From Chromera velia (Eukaryota > Sar > Chromeraceae), in the NCBI GenBank assembly GCA_018398765.1, contig JAHBMJ010004928.1, positions 51,248-75,852 on the forward strand: a DNA stretch of 24,605 bases. The letters run 5' to 3'. Each line of letters begins with the position of its first letter. Position 1 is the stretch's first letter. The notes below the pieces were generated by a model. That model saw only the letters and a list, made by a program, of their open reading frames with translations. It was not told where the DNA came from and searched no databases. A program made the translations under genes and the position numbers. Shown here piece after piece: positions 1 to 13,800 of this stretch.

Positions 1-6
1 CAAGGA
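1..6 (+). CDS. Possible tail of an upstream exon
   Basis: The first six bases are followed directly by a strong donor, gtgagt, at 7-12. The 102-base gap to the acceptor at 107-108 would be a short intron. Ending in two carried bases (GA) would match the one loose base that opens the next exon, giving a Glu codon. Only six bases are visible, so this is tentative. Confidence 0.4.
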
Positions 7-108
7 GTGAGTCTGCTTTCTGGTTAAGTCTGGGATGGATGCAGCTTGCTGTCTGGATGGACGGATGCTTAGGCCCCCATCTTCCCTCCTTCCCTCCAAT
101 GCATGCAG

Positions 109-338
109 AAATTCAACAGTGATGGGGGGGCAGGGAGGCATTTGGAGTCCGAGAATGCTCCTGCAAGCTGCCCTTGCCGACGAGCCTCACGGGGCCCTCG
201 GGAGGCCGCTGGCCGCTGCTGGCAGCTATCGGGTCCCAGTGACAATGAACCGTGAGGCAAGCGGCGAGGAGAGGAAAGAATTTCTTGAATTTGATGGCCT
301 CAGCGCACTGAAGGGACTCGTGGAAGTCGACAACGATG
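109..338 (+). CDS. Exon 1 in window: helical segment
   Basis: The acceptor is gcatgcag (ends 108) and the donor is gtgagg at 339. The first base completes a codon from upstream, full codons start at 110, and one base is left over at the end. It codes for about 76 residues. The last part ([20 protein letters not shown]) looks like one armadillo/HEAT-type helical pair and faintly recalls formin FH3 domains. The following intron (339-641) shows only GAGT-rich and pyrimidine-rich DNA and nothing else notable. Confidence 0.65.
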
Positions 339-1983
339 GTGAGGGAGTGAGTGAATGAGTAAGTGAGTAAATGAGGTGGTGGTCCAGTGAGTAAGCGGTT
401 TTACCTTTCTTTTGGCTTGCTTCCTTCCTTTTGCACGCTGGTTAGTGCATGGGCCCATCGTGTCCGCGTGCGTCACTTAGTGAAGTTGGGCGGCTGGTTG
501 GATGGGAAAGCTGCATGAAGGCTGGGATGCTTCCGTGTGCCTGAAACGACTGCCTACTTTTCAACTGACTTTCTCGTTTTGGCTTTTGATTCCCTTGCTG
601 TCCGCATACAACTTTCTTTCGTTGCCTTGCTCTAATTGCAGCCACGGTATTCGTTGACTTCTCGCTGAAGGTGAAGCTCTTTCGGTTGCTATCAAAGGCG
701 ACAAGTAGGGCCTTCAACACACTGGCGGAACTTCTCCAGACCAAATGGCTTAGAGAAGAACTTAAGGTCCGAACGTTCATGTTTGTTTCACATCTGTAAC
801 TGCTGCAGTGTTCTTCATGAACCAACGAACTAGCAATGGCACTGTGAATTGCCGCAGCAGATCTTTCTATGATCCTCAATTGATTCCGAATTTCTTTCTT
901 CTCTGCATCCGACCCGAAACTTCCCCTCCATCGCTACCATTATCTTGTCCTGCGACAACATAAACGAGGCTGCACCTGCGGGTTTGCTGATGAATTATTT
1001 CTTGAGTGCCAGCGAGGTGACTGGGTATGGTTTTGCTGTTTTTTATATGCAATTAACTTTGCATTTACAGTCTCTTCCTTTCCTCTCGGGTTTCGTTGTT
1101 TTCCTCCGTCCCTGACCTTCTGACTCTCTAGCGTTTCCGCATCGGCGCACACTTTGGAACCTTTGTGCAATCGTGGGGACGTCCAATGACCGTCATGTTT
1201 TATGCTTGTCAATGGTCCTTTAAGGTTTGATCACTTTGACTTTGATCTGCAGCATGAGTTGGTGGAGCTTCTGGCCTTGGACAGCCACAAAAGTGCTGGA
1301 GGGAGCCCGAGCCCGATGCTTCTTCGCAAGAAACTTCCGCAGCTGATCGAATCACTCAGACGGTCTCTTAGAAGGTCAGTCAGATCGCAGATCCTGTGAA
1401 TTCCCCTTACTGTGGTTTTGCTTATCGCCAAGAAACCGTTTTTCGTTTCACGACGATCACAAGGCTCTCGGAGACTTGTAGATGGAGAAGCGTCTTGGCC
1501 AGATGTCTGTCTGTCTGTCTGTCTGTCGTGTCTGTCTTTCTGTCTGTCTGTCTGTCGGTCTGTCTTCTGTCTGTCTGTCTGTCGGTCGGTCTGTCTGTCT
1601 GCCTGCCTGCCTGTCGGTCTGTCGGTCTGTCGGCCTGTCTGTCTGTCTGTCTGTCTGTCTCTCTGTCTGTCTCTCTGTCTGTGTGTCTGTCTGTCTGTCT
1701 GCCTGTCTGTCTGTCTCTCTGTCTGTCTCTCTGTCTGTGTGTCTGTCTGTCTGTCTGTCTGTCTGCCTGTCTGTCTGTCTCTCTGTCTGTCTCTCTGTCT
1801 GTGTGTCTGTCTGTCTGTCTGTCTGTCTGTCGATCGGTCTGTCTGTCTGTCTCTCTGTCTGTGTGTCTGTCTGTCTGTCTGCCTGTCTGTCTGTCTCTCT
1901 GTCTGTCTCTCTGTCTGTGTGTCTGTCTGTCTGTCTGTCTGTCTGCCTGTCTGTCTGTCTCTCTGTCTGTCTCTCTGTCTGTG

Positions 1984-2015
<32 letters not shown>

Positions 2016-4183
2016 GATCGGTCTGTCTGTCTGTCTGTCTGTCTGTGTCTGTCTGCCACCTAGCTCCATCAACACAGAGAGTCAGAGAGAGGGGCATCTT
2101 CTTCCCGAGCCGTCGTCCCTCCAAAGTCAAACGATCGAGGGAAGGAATGAAGAGATTGCACGAAGCTAGGGATCAGGAGGCCAGCTAGGAAGGTATCTGG
2201 ATCACCTACAATGCTGTGTTGCTGAATTCACGTACAATTATCCTCTGAATTGGCCTATGTGTCGTCGGACTGCACACAGTTATCAGGTGCGGAAGGTGCC
2301 CCGGCTTCAACGGCGCACGCGCTTTCTGTTCTTGTGCCGGTCAGTTGTATTCTCCTTTCGGTGTCTCATCCTTAGGAAGCCAAATGACACGATCCCCCCA
2401 TGGAATTTCAACCCAATTGAGCACAAGTCTGAAGTCGCACGTCGTAAATGCCTTTCTGGTCGTCGTTCTGCCCCAATTCAGTCGGCTCTCTTTTGAATCT
2501 CCATACGTCAAGGATCTCCTCTACGTTGTATGTCATTCATCTTGACCCGGTGGAAAGGACCTTAAACAATCATAAAGAGCATGAGGATGATCTGGGCAGA
2601 CCCGGTGTATCTGCAGTATTTGTACTTTGCGTGTGTGTATGATTCAAGACAAGCTTGGTGCATGGAATCTCATGCATGTCGCCTCGCTGGAAGTTCCTTT
2701 TGAATTAATTCGTTTGCAGAGTGCGCGTCGAACTTTGGAAGATTTTTGATGACTTAGAGATGGACGTCTCTGCCCTTTCTAGAGACCCGCGGGTGTTCGA
2801 GAGACTCAAGGTAGGAGGGTGGGTGTTGGGGTGGAAATGTCTGTCGTTGATGTTCGTTCGGCCACTTTACGTTTATGAGAAGGGAAGTGTCAGCAAGCAT
2901 GATTTGGATTTTGTTGTTTCTATTGAGACCTTTCCTTGCTTCTTTTATTCGTTGCTTTCTTCCTATTTTTGTTCTCTCACTCTCTCGTCCTTTTTTTCTT
3001 TCTTTCTTTCTTTCTTTCTTTCTTTTCTTTCTTTCTTTCTTTCTTTCTTCCTTCCTCTCTTTCTTTGTTTTCTTTCTTCCTTCCTTCCTTCCTTCCTTCC
3101 TTTCTTCCTTTCTTTTTCTTTCTTTCTTTCTTTCTTTCTTCCTTCCTTTCTTTCTTTCTTTCTGTCGGTCTGTCGGTCTGTCGGCCTGTCGGTCTCTCGG
3201 TCTGTCGGTCTGTCGGTCCGTCGGTCTGTCGGCCTGTCGGTCTGTCGGTCTGTCGGTCTGTCGGTCTGTCTGTCTTTGTTTGTTTGTCTTTCTGTCTTTG
3301 TTTGTTTTTGTGTTTGTCTCTCTCTTCTGTTTGCCGTTGCTGTCCTCCCGCTTTCCACCTAATGTGTTGTTGTTCATTCATTTCTTTTGTTTTGCGAGCG
3401 GCCCCTGTGGAACCTCTCTCGCCTTTCTCATTTGCTGCGCAGCAAGCATGACTTTTGGCACTCCAAAATGGCCTCACACTTCGTCCTCCAAGCACTCACA
3501 GCTCCTTTTATCCAGCAGGTCGAGTCACTCACCTATTCAATTCATATTTCTTGTCGGTGTATTTACCCTCTTCGGAAGTTGTCGTCTAGTTTGCGTCGGT
3601 CGTCCTTGTTGCTCGCCATTTTGATCTGCGTTTCATGCACGTATGAAGTCTTGTGAGTGAGGCTCTGTCTCTCTCTGTGGGTCTTCGTGTCTGCATGGCT
3701 CCCTGCCTTTCCGCAGACCTTGTCAGCAGAAGTGGAGGACGCAGCGCAACTGAGACAGCAGCTCAGCTCTCAGGTGGGTCGGCAGGGGGGGAGGGTGGGA
3801 GGGCGCGTTGGGTTGGACTGAGTCTATAGATGGCCAGTGGCGACCAATTCATTGTCCGGTTCTCATGCCTCTGTGTTGATGATCTGCGGCCCTATGAATT
3901 TCTCTGATGGTGTGACCGCTCCCCACGGCTCTGTGCATCCATCCATGCCTGCATGCATGCATGAGGTCGTTTATTGCCAGACAAGTAGGCGAGCCGCGAC
4001 CGGGACTAGTGGTGAGAGCTTTTCTCATTTTCGAGCCAGTTGGTCTTTCAAGAAAATTTCTACCCTGCTGACTACCTGTACAGGTCAACGCCTTGCGTCG
4101 CCGTATTGTGGCAGCTGACACCGAGGTGAGTGAATGCTGTTCAGTCAAGTGTCTTTGTGTGTGTATGCGTGTGTATGTATGTA

Positions 4184-4216
<33 letters not shown>

Positions 4217-4769
4217 TGCGCCTCTTGTGCCTGAGTGTGCTTGAGTTTGCGAATATGTCTTCCTGTGCGACGCATTGCCCTCTTGAGGAAATGTACTGAC
4301 CATATTAATTCTTCTATGAAGCCTCGAAGCTCCCTTTTGGGCGTCTTGCATTCCTATTTTGAACTGTCTCTCTCTGATTGAGTTCTGCCTACAGCCTCTC
4401 CCCGTTCCTTCCATAATCAGGCTGTGCGTGAATCCTATAATCCTTTCTGCAGAAGACCGAAGCCGAAGCTAAGTGTACCGAGCGACAAGACAGTCTTGCA
4501 TCAACTCAAAAGGCGATGAAAGATCTGGTTGAGGAGATGTCAAACCAGGGTTTTAGGTGGTCTTACGATGAAGAGAAGAATTCTGTTCAGGTCGGTCAAT
4601 CAGCCACAGACAAAAGCTGTCGCCGAATTTCGTCTTTTCCTCCTTTGTCTTCCTTTTTCTCTTGGCCCCTTTCTTCCCCACCCCCCGTTCTCTCTTTCCC
4701 TCCGTCTCTCTGTCTCCCTCTCTCTTTCCTTATCTGCTTGTGCGTACGTATGCGTGTGCGTCCGCGTGT

Positions 4770-4808
<39 letters not shown>

Positions 4809-7800
4809 AGCTGAGCATGTCCACGTGAGTGAGCGTTGAATTGTGCGATGGGCGAATATGTAGATGGTGCTTTGACTTTTTGTAGATCTCGTGGTGACTG
4901 GCAGACTACGCACCCATACATCTTTATCTGAGTGAACAGACAAAGCAAGACGCTCGCCCGTGGAAGATATTTGACGTGTACACCTCAACATATATCTTTG
5001 GATGGTGTGGCCTAAGCTGCCGTTAATTCGACACAAAGGGGCCGCTGTAGCCTCTCTCTATTTTGGGTGGATTGGCCAACCGCACGCTTCGATGTGTTCA
5101 AGAACTAAGACTCGGCCGAATACCCGATCAATTGAGTGTGCTCATGCAGATAAAAGAAATTCTTGGAGAAGCAGAACTTCGGTTCTACCAAACAATTGCG
5201 AGAGCACAACTTGAATCCCTTTCGTGAGTTTGGTGTGATCACGTCAAAAAGTCGCGTGTCCAGATCAACATCTATCCTGCACTGTCTCCCCGTTTTCTCT
5301 CTGCTGCTGTTCGTTTGTTTTACGCGTCACTCCTTTTAGAATATGTTTTCTGTCTATCATGCTTGGCCTTTCCGTCGTATTCATTTTCTCTGTTTCGGAT
5401 CCCTCACACACCTCCTGCGAAGAGTCTCAGCGGAATGTTGCATGTTGACGTCAAACTCCTGTGCCCCGTCTCTGCGTCTAGTTGCAAATTACTTCTTTTC
5501 TGTTCCTGGTTGCTCTTACTTTGTTGAACATGTCTGTAGTCCCCCTGTCCGACTTTCCCGTTCACTTCATCTACCTCACTGTGTGTTTGGATGCGTTTGC
5601 AGCAACATCAAAGGGACAATGCTGGGCATCAAACGCGCATTTGCAAAGATTCGAGACGCAGAGGTCAGGCAGGAGATAGCGATGAATATGCAGGCAGGCA
5701 GACAGGAATTCCATCAACTCGAATAGCTGGAGATGAAAAACCTTCTTTTGCCGTTTTCGTTCGAGTCATGCGCGTCTGTGGGGAGACACGCTTGCTTTCT
5801 TTCGACTCCCGTCGGGAGCTGATCCCTCTTGTTGGGCGACCAGCACGACATATCCATACGTGCATGTTCTCCTCTTGGGTCCAAAACAAGCCAGGCAGCT
5901 ATTTGTTTTCCCCAAAGACTTGCGATAGGGTTCAGGATGTGTCCAATTCAGAGAAGTTTTTTCCTTCCTCTGCTGGGTGATTCTTGCTTCCTGCATGCAG
6001 GCTTTCATCATTGAGGAGAAGGAAGTCAGGAATGCAAATCCTCAGGTGGGCCTGAATGGGGAGTGGAAAGGAAGGGGGGGGGGCTCTTAGAGGGAGGGCA
6101 TGAAAGGCGATCGAGAGGCCTGGTGGAACTGAAGAGAGAAGGTCTTTGAAACTGAAGAGAAGGGGTTTCGGGGAATGCGCATACAAAAAAGAAGGAAGGA
6201 AAGAAGGAAGGAAGGAAGGAAGGAAGGAAGAAAGAAAGCTTGACGCTGATCATGAGCATATGTATCGAAGTAGCAACCAGACAGGCAGAGGCAATTTACG
6301 GGATCTTCAAGTAGGATGAAAGACCTGTGACGCGGTTTGACTGCTCAAGAGGGCGCTCTCAGGGGTATGGGGTGAGAATGCGGGGTGGGCGAGACATTCT
6401 TGCATGATGTCAACTTGCGTGTTTGCATGCACGCCTTCTATCTGTCACTACTTTTGCAGATTCAAAGAAGCGATATGGATGAGCTTGTGGTGAGTCCGGC
6501 TGCATGTGGGAAGGGGAAAGGGGGGCTTATCGAATTACGAGATCTAAAGCTTTGTAGAGAGCGGAGGGGTACAAATGACGCGCGTTGAGATCAGATGAAG
6601 TTGTTTGTGGCTTTCTGTTTTTGCTTTTTCGCCTAAGTATGAAATCTGTAGAGTGTGCACGTACAGCAAGTATTCTCTGTACTCTGTCTGTGAGTGGGTG
6701 AGTCGAGTGCAGGTCCGGAAAAGGGAGACGGTCATGAAGCAAGTCCGCATTGCTTTGGTGAACGTCAAAAGAGTTCACAGGGCACGGGTCACCTTTCTGT
6801 GGACTTTGATCCGATCAATGGTCCGTCGGTTGGTCAGTTGGTCAGTCAGTGGTTTGTGTTGGAGGACTGACGGACACACAAAAGAGTGTTGGGGGGGTGA
6901 ATGGCTGGAAGAGTGCGCTTGACGACTTGTGTGCAAGTTCGGATGGAGTGGGATCTTCGGTCGCGCTGAAACAATTTTGTCTGAATGTTGAGATGCTACC
7001 TCATTGATCTTTAGAAATTTACATTCAGGCATTCACTTTTTTTTCGCGGAAGGTCCTGTGCAGGTCTGGCTGACAATCGCAAGATTGCGCCTTGCTGCGA
7101 GGGTGCGGCGGCAGCAGTTTATTTTTCGCATGGGTGCCGGCTCCATGCTGAGCGTCCACGGGTCGCAACTGACCGAGGACACCGTGGGCACCGATCCCAC
7201 ATCACCTGGTGGGGGAGGGGGGGGGGCTGGGGGAGGCAGCTCTTCGAAGAAAAAAGGGCAACCGAACCCGGAGCTGCTCGAAAAGAAGACCCGGTGGGAG
7301 CTTCTGGCTGCGCAGACGATGGGACTGATTCAGAAGGTCCGGCAGGCAGGCAGGCAGGCAGGCAGGCAGGCGAGCACTCTTGCAAGCGATTCATTCAATC
7401 AAGAAGCCATGCATCGGTCACTCAAGAAGCTACTTCGACATGATGTAATCTGGAGACGAAAAATGGCTTTGCTCATATCTGGTTTTGAATGTGGTTGGGA
7501 TGCTGCAATGCTCCCGGCATCGTTTCGCAAGAACACGAACGCAACAGAAGGATTGCTTGACCACCTGCTCTGCTTGCCTTTGAAGATCGTCTGAAGAGAG
7601 GCATGCAGGTGAACTTGTTTGTCTGTGTGGGTGCGTGCGTTGATTTGTGCAGGTGAACGGTCATCCAGACGTTCAGTCTCTGCCTCCGGCTCTGAAGTTG
7701 GCCACTCTACCTGCTGAGGAGAAGCTGAAGACCCGGAAAGAAGTTTTAAAGATTTCCATCACAAATGTATCCAGGGGGGTGACTCTATCTTTGAGCGACC

Positions 7801-10800
7801 AGAAGGTGAGATGGTTTTTCGGGGGTAACAGTAGGGAAGCTTTATCAGAAGCTGAGGGCATGGTACACGGTTGCCTTGCCTTGATATACATGTCGGGTGC
7901 ATCGCTGAGTGGACGAGTGAAAGAGTGGAGGACATCTTTTTTCAGCGAAATGGTTGTTAGTACAGTTCTGTCTGACAGGGCTCCGATGGTCAATTCGATA
8001 CACACAGATGAGTCTGAAGAATGAATGTCGCGCGTTGTTCGTTGAATTCCCTTCTCTGCCCCCTGAGTTTCCCTGTGGGTATCTCACCTCATCTCCCCGC
8101 ACCTGACGCCAATCTTCTGTTCTTTCCTGACGCTCCTTCACTTCAAGTCTCATTGATTTCGTTTATTGATATGCGTGCAGGCTCTAGAAGGAGAGGTCAC
8201 TCTCTGGACAAAAAAAGCAGACACCCTCGCGGTGAGCTTTGCTCTTGACCGTTTTTCTTTTTCCTCTTTGATGGCTGGCTCGACCAAAGCTGAATGCATT
8301 GCGCAGAGCAGTGAAAAGACAAGAGTGCTCCAGATTCCGCTGATTTCTTTTGAGCGCCATTCTTTCAACCTTTGAGCCTTCTTGTTTGAAGCTCAGCCTG
8401 CCTACGCTTGTCTGCGCCTCTGTGTCTCTGCGTCTCGTCCAGCCTAACCAGATCTTCTCTTTCGGTTATGGTGTTTGTGCAGCTTTGTACATGACTGCCT
8501 GTGTTTCCTCATTTTTTGTGCATGCATTTTTGGCGAGTGCTTCTCCCTTTTTGAGGGCTGAAAGAAGCTTCGAAAAGATTGACTGCATTATCTGAATCTT
8601 TTCTGACATGCAGTCCGACAGCTGAAAAAAAGGTGTAGCCTTCATTGTCTTTTCAAAACAGACAGACCACTGATGGAAAGATTGGTTTAGCTCAACATTC
8701 TTTTTGCTGCAGGGCCTTCTGGAGATGCGTGAGGCGGTGCCAGAAAACCGCAATAGACTGAATGCTCTGATCAATGAGCTTTCGAAGGCAGAGAGAGTGA
8801 TCATGAACCACCAGAGGAGAAAGGAGGCGCGAGAAGAAGCCGAGGCGGAGGCCGAAAGAGAAAGAGAGGCAGAGAGAATCAGAGAGGAGACCGAGCGTGA
8901 ATCGGTAAGTAAGCCTTGATTGATGTTCTATCTGTCTTGCATGAGAAATCAACCGAGTCATCAATGAAAATAAAAGGATCGGCACGCACTTTATGGTACA
9001 AAGAGGGCAACAGAGAAGACTTCTGAATTATGCATACAACACCTGGCCAACAGGATTGTCACGGCTGTGTCGGGCAGAAAACGAACTAGACGCACGCCAC
9101 ACACATGCCATATACGAAAGCATGTACTCACACACAAGCACGTCTGCATACAGACTCCCAACAACACTCCCACATTCTTCCATCCGCCCATACACCCCCC
9201 CCCCCCACACACACATGCACACACATACACACGCCCACACACACACACACACGCACACACACACACACACACACGCACGAACGAACGAACGAACGATGCG
9301 ATTGCATGGTGGTGGCTGAGGCATTGGTCGTTTCGTTTATTCTATGTCTTTGGACTTTTGCAGAGGGCTCGGATGGCTGAATTGAAGTTGCGGGATTTAT
9401 CCTCCGATGAGGAGGAAGACGAAGACGGGGGGGGAGACATGAGGGAGGGGAATTTCCGAAGAAGGACTGCTTTCAACGCGCCGCACTTCAAACATATCGG
9501 TGAGTGGACCGACTAAGTTGTTTTGAAAGTGAAGCAGCAAAAGGACTGCGGAAATCCTTTCATGCCTGTGTAAGGTCCGCAAAACTGCCCCCCTTCTCGC
9601 CTGTACAGTCTTCAGGTCTGGTTTTTGGTTTCGTTTTCCACGCTCTTGTCCTTTTTGGCTTCCTTTCACCAATCGTCTCTCTCTCCCTCTTTGTTTTTTG
9701 CTAGTTTCTTTCATTCAGCCGCAGTTTCTTTTTTCTTTCTTTGTTTGCATGCTTGCTTGCTGGTGTCTCCTCCTTCTTTCTTCTCTACCTTCTTCTTTGT
9801 GACTTCCTGCCTCATACATTTATTTTCATGCAGAAAAAGAATTCTGTATGAAAATAAACGCATTTTCCTTTCGACATGCAGGGGAGGCATTGACGATCCA
9901 GGAGTCCGCAAAGGCGAATGAGAAGAAGATCAGACAGCAGATGGCTGAAGAATTGGCAAGAATGACACGAGAAGAAAGTCAGTCAGCCAGTCTTTAAGTC
10001 AGGCTCTGCACCTCTTCCTTTTTTTTTGTTTTCTTCCCCTTCCTTCGTATTTTTTATCTGTTTTTCTTATGCGAACTTTCTTGATTTCTCTGTCTCTCTG
10101 TTTTCCGCACACCGCGTCGTTTATTGCTCTGGCCGGGGGCGTGTATCAGTCAGTCGGGATCATGCAAGAGGAATCACAAGGGGTCCAATGCATTCATGAA
10201 TCTCTCTCACTGTCTTCAAACTCGAAAGCCAGGCAGGCAGGAGAATTGCGGTGCAGCAGGCGGAGAGAACCTCTGGAAGGAAGGAAGGAACATTCCTTAA
10301 ATTTAATTCTCTGCATGTACCTAGCTGCATTTCATTTCTCACAACTAAATCCAAGGACGCGTACGTCCACACCTTCATAAGTCACGCCCGTAGATTCTTC
10401 TCTGCTCGCGAACTTTGAAGCCTGAGGGCTCCAGGTCAGAGAGACATTCTTTGAATCCATCCGTACATTTGTACGAAGGAAGGCTGCGTACATACACCGA
10501 TCGACATGCATTCCCCCCCCTCCCTCCCTCCCTGCATTCATTCAGTCATGAGGGATCTCCGGACCCCCAGGAATGGCGACAGCTCCAGCGGGAGACTCCG
10601 AAAGGCAATCGATAGGAGGAACTCATTTGCCTACGGAGAGGAGAGGGCGGCACGGAGGAAGCCCCCCCGGGGCCGTCAGAAGAATGTGAGGGAGTTTGAG
10701 GATGTTGATCTTCGTCGACGGCCGATGGAAGAAGACGAAGAGAACGTCGACGGCCCTGCACAGACACTCGCTGATGCCGTGAAGGCAGCAGAGAAAGAAT

Positions 10801-13800
10801 TGGAGTTGGAGATGCAACAGGCACTTGACAGAGAAAAGAAGAAGGTGCAGGAGAAGCAGAGAGCTGCTGAAAGGGAAAAAGAACGTCTTCTGGCGGCAAG
10901 GAAAGCTGCCGAGCAACGGAAGAAAAGGGCAATGCGACGAGCTTCTCAAATAAAGTTAGAGATGGAGAAACCGAGCGACAGCAAATGGTCAGACTGTCCT
11001 TTTTGCATCTACTGAGAGAGGCTTCTTCTGTGTGTGTCTGCTTCCAAGTTTCAGATTGCATGCCCCACTCTCGCATTTACACGTTGTCCCGGTGCAATTT
11101 TACGGTAGGGTCTTTCTTTCTCTTTCCTTTGCCCAATTCGTTCTGCATGAAAGAAAGTTCTCCCCCAGAAACTCAAACGAAGAAAAGAGTCCGCGCAGCA
11201 AGTTTGCAAGACCGCATCTTGCTGAGTGGGCACGCTGTACGGCATCAACCCATGGAACTTTACATTCTTCCACATCGATCGTCTTGCAGGCCGTTGTTGC
11301 TGAACGTGGGCCCAGTGAAGAATCCCTTCACGGTGGCGCCCTGGATTGCCTACTCGGACCGTCTGGTCAGACTCCAGGAGGACGCGCTGAGTAGACGACA
11401 GGCCACCAGCACAAAGAAAAAGAAGAAGAAGAAAAAAGACGAGAAAGAGGAAGAAATGCAAAAGGCGCCCTTTTTAACCTATCCGGCTTTCAGACCCGCA
11501 CACAGTGCCATCACCAAGCTGAACGTCTGGTTCGGCAAGTATCTCAGTCTGCGCACCGAGCTCTTTCTTCGACTGGTGAAAGCGAAAGCAGGGGAGAGGG
11601 TTGCAGAATCTCTCAGAGCGGTGGTGGGTGTTGTGAAGACTCAACAGTACTACAAAGGGGAACTTCAACAGCTGCGAGGGATGATCCGGTTGCTTGAGGG
11701 TCTCATCAAGTCCGTCACGCGATGGAAGGATGGAAGGAAGGAAAGAAGGAAAGACGGAAGGAAGGGAAAAGCGGAGAAAGGAGAGAGGGAAGAGAGGGAA
11801 GGAAGGACAGAAGGAAGGAAGGAAGGAAGGAAGGAAGGAAGGAATGAAGGAAGGAAGGGGGAAAGGAAAGGAAGAAGGAAAAAGGAAGAGAGAGGAGGCT
11901 GGGAAAGAAAGCAAGAAAGAAAGAAAGAAAGAAAGAAAGAAAAAAGGAAGGAAGGAAGGAAGGAAGGAAATAAATAAATAAACAAAGAAAGAAAGAAAGA
12001 AAGAACGAACGAAAGAACGAAACAACGAAAAAAAGAAAGACAGAAACAAACAAACAAACAAACAAACAAACAAAGAAAGAAAGAAAGGAGAAAAGAAAGA
12101 GACCAGGCAGGAAAGGAGAACAAACAAAAGAAAAGGAAAGGGAAGGGAACCAACTGCGTAAAGGACAATCGTCGGCATTATTTTGTTTTTGTCTTGCTGA
12201 CTCTGTCTCGTACGTGCTTCCTTGTTGCAGAGAGGAAGAAGAAAAGCTGGAGACGGCAGCCGAATTGGAGAGACTCCGGAGGGAAGCAGCAGGGAAGGAC
12301 GAAGAAAACCAGATGAATCGACGGGACTCTTTCTCAGTCATGCGGAGGTTGTCCATGTTGTTGCTGAATGAGGACCAGCAAAAGGATGGCACTGGACCAG
12401 GTGGAGACAGGGAAGCGGCAGAGGATTCCTTCCGAGAGCAGTTAGCTCGGCAGGTTCACCACTTGCTGGAGATCCTGGAGGCGGCTGTGGCCACCCTGTA
12501 TTTGAAGAACGACAAATTGGGTGCCAAGGAGAGACGGGAGGGGAAGAAGAAAGCGGAGGATGTGATGATGGATCTCCTTGAACAGATTACAGTCCTGGTT
12601 CGAGAAAAGAGTGCGCGCATTCGGGCAAAGGCCAAATATCTCATCCAGCTGTCCATGGAGAAGGCAGAAAAGGAAAGAGGCGCGGTATGTCTGTATCAGA
12701 AACACAGCAAAATACTTTGCGTAAGAAACACACAGCAATCCCTACTCATGCAGTGTCCATCTCAATACAGAGAGGGAGGGTATCGATCGATCGATCGATT
12801 GGATCTCCCCGTTTCTTGAAGAAGCGAATCAAGGCGTATTTTCTTCTGCCTCCTCTGCCATTTCTGCGTGCGGTGTGTCTGGACGTTATTTTCCCTGGAG
12901 TCTGACCCTGCCGAATATTTGCCGTAGTTGTTTCCTTCCTCATTCCATTCCTACTTCTTTTCCCCTTTCTGCCTCCACCCCCTTCCTTCTCCTACCACGT
13001 TTCTTTCACACTCATTTCATTCCCAGAAAAGAACTTTGTGTTCCGTAAGGTTTCTTCTTTAATTTGTTTTTCATTGTATTGTAGCAAAACGAAATCACCA
13101 TAAAATACGCAGATTTACTTTGATTCAAAATCATCTATCCTAATTTGCTTGCGCCCCTGCACGCCGGTTTGATTTGATTTGATGTGCAGGAAGACTCAGC
13201 AGAAGTCAGCCCTATTCTCCCGCTCGACGAGGCGGTGAAGCAAGCGGTTCTCCAAGAGATCCTCTCACTTGCAGAGCAGAAAATCTCAAAGCTGAGGGAG
13301 GACTTGACAGTCTCCAAACGCACCGATCTTGAGGGGCTTCTCCAACAGACAAGAGCGATGGGGGAGCTGAACGAGCGATTAGAGAGCCTCGAGCTCATGC
13401 GCGTGACTGCCCACCGCGAATTGGTAGGGGACGACAACGAGGGCGACGGACAATCTCCCGGTAGAAGAGGGCTGCCTCCCCAGATTCTGGGGATTGCCCA
13501 GAAGCTGAAGGCAGGGAAGATGCGACTTGGGGAGATGCATGCGTGGAGTTCTGACTGGAAGGACAAGAGGGAGAACTTTGAAATTCAAATCCTCGGGTAT
13601 CTCATGGGAGGCGATGGCACAAGTTCCCCATCGCCGAAGTCCGTGAGAGAGGTACGTCTGTCTATCTGTCTCTTTCTTTCTTTCTCTCTCTCTCATCATG
13701 CTGGACTTGCAAGGAGTTGATCGTTCTTACTCGATTCCTCTTTGTATAACATGCAAGATTCTGTATGGGCATGGTCGTCATCCTTGCTCCAACCAAAATT

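Noticed and set aside
1231-2188. Long open frames on both strands made of Leu-Ser-Val-Cys or Thr-Asp-Arg-Gln repeats
   Set aside because: They are translations of the CTGT array, which has no stop in any frame; no coding character outside the repeat.
109-2810. Firm assignment as a formin (FH3 domain)
   Set aside because: Resemblance of the first exons to armadillo-like FH3 is slight, and no FH1 poly-Pro plus FH2 GNxxN signature was found downstream.
2754-3624. Open frames rich in Phe/Leu/Ser or Lys/Glu/Arg
   Set aside because: They follow the CTTT/CTTC and CGGT repeats of intron 4; same effect as above.
10548-10550. ATG near the start of exon 19 as a gene start
   Set aside because: The acceptor two bases upstream and the phase match to exon 18 (Ile codon) favour an internal exon.
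11225-11289. Short open stretch reading [18 protein letters not shown] just before exon 20
   Set aside because: It looks protein-like, but an upstream stop in its frame and the clean phase match from exon 19 to the acceptor at 11289 place it in the intron.
11474-12392. Minus-strand hydrophobic frames resembling membrane proteins (Phe, Leu, Ser, Pro)
   Set aside because: Reverse complement of the GGAA/GAAA tract; apparent membrane character is a by-product of TTCC/TTTC codons.
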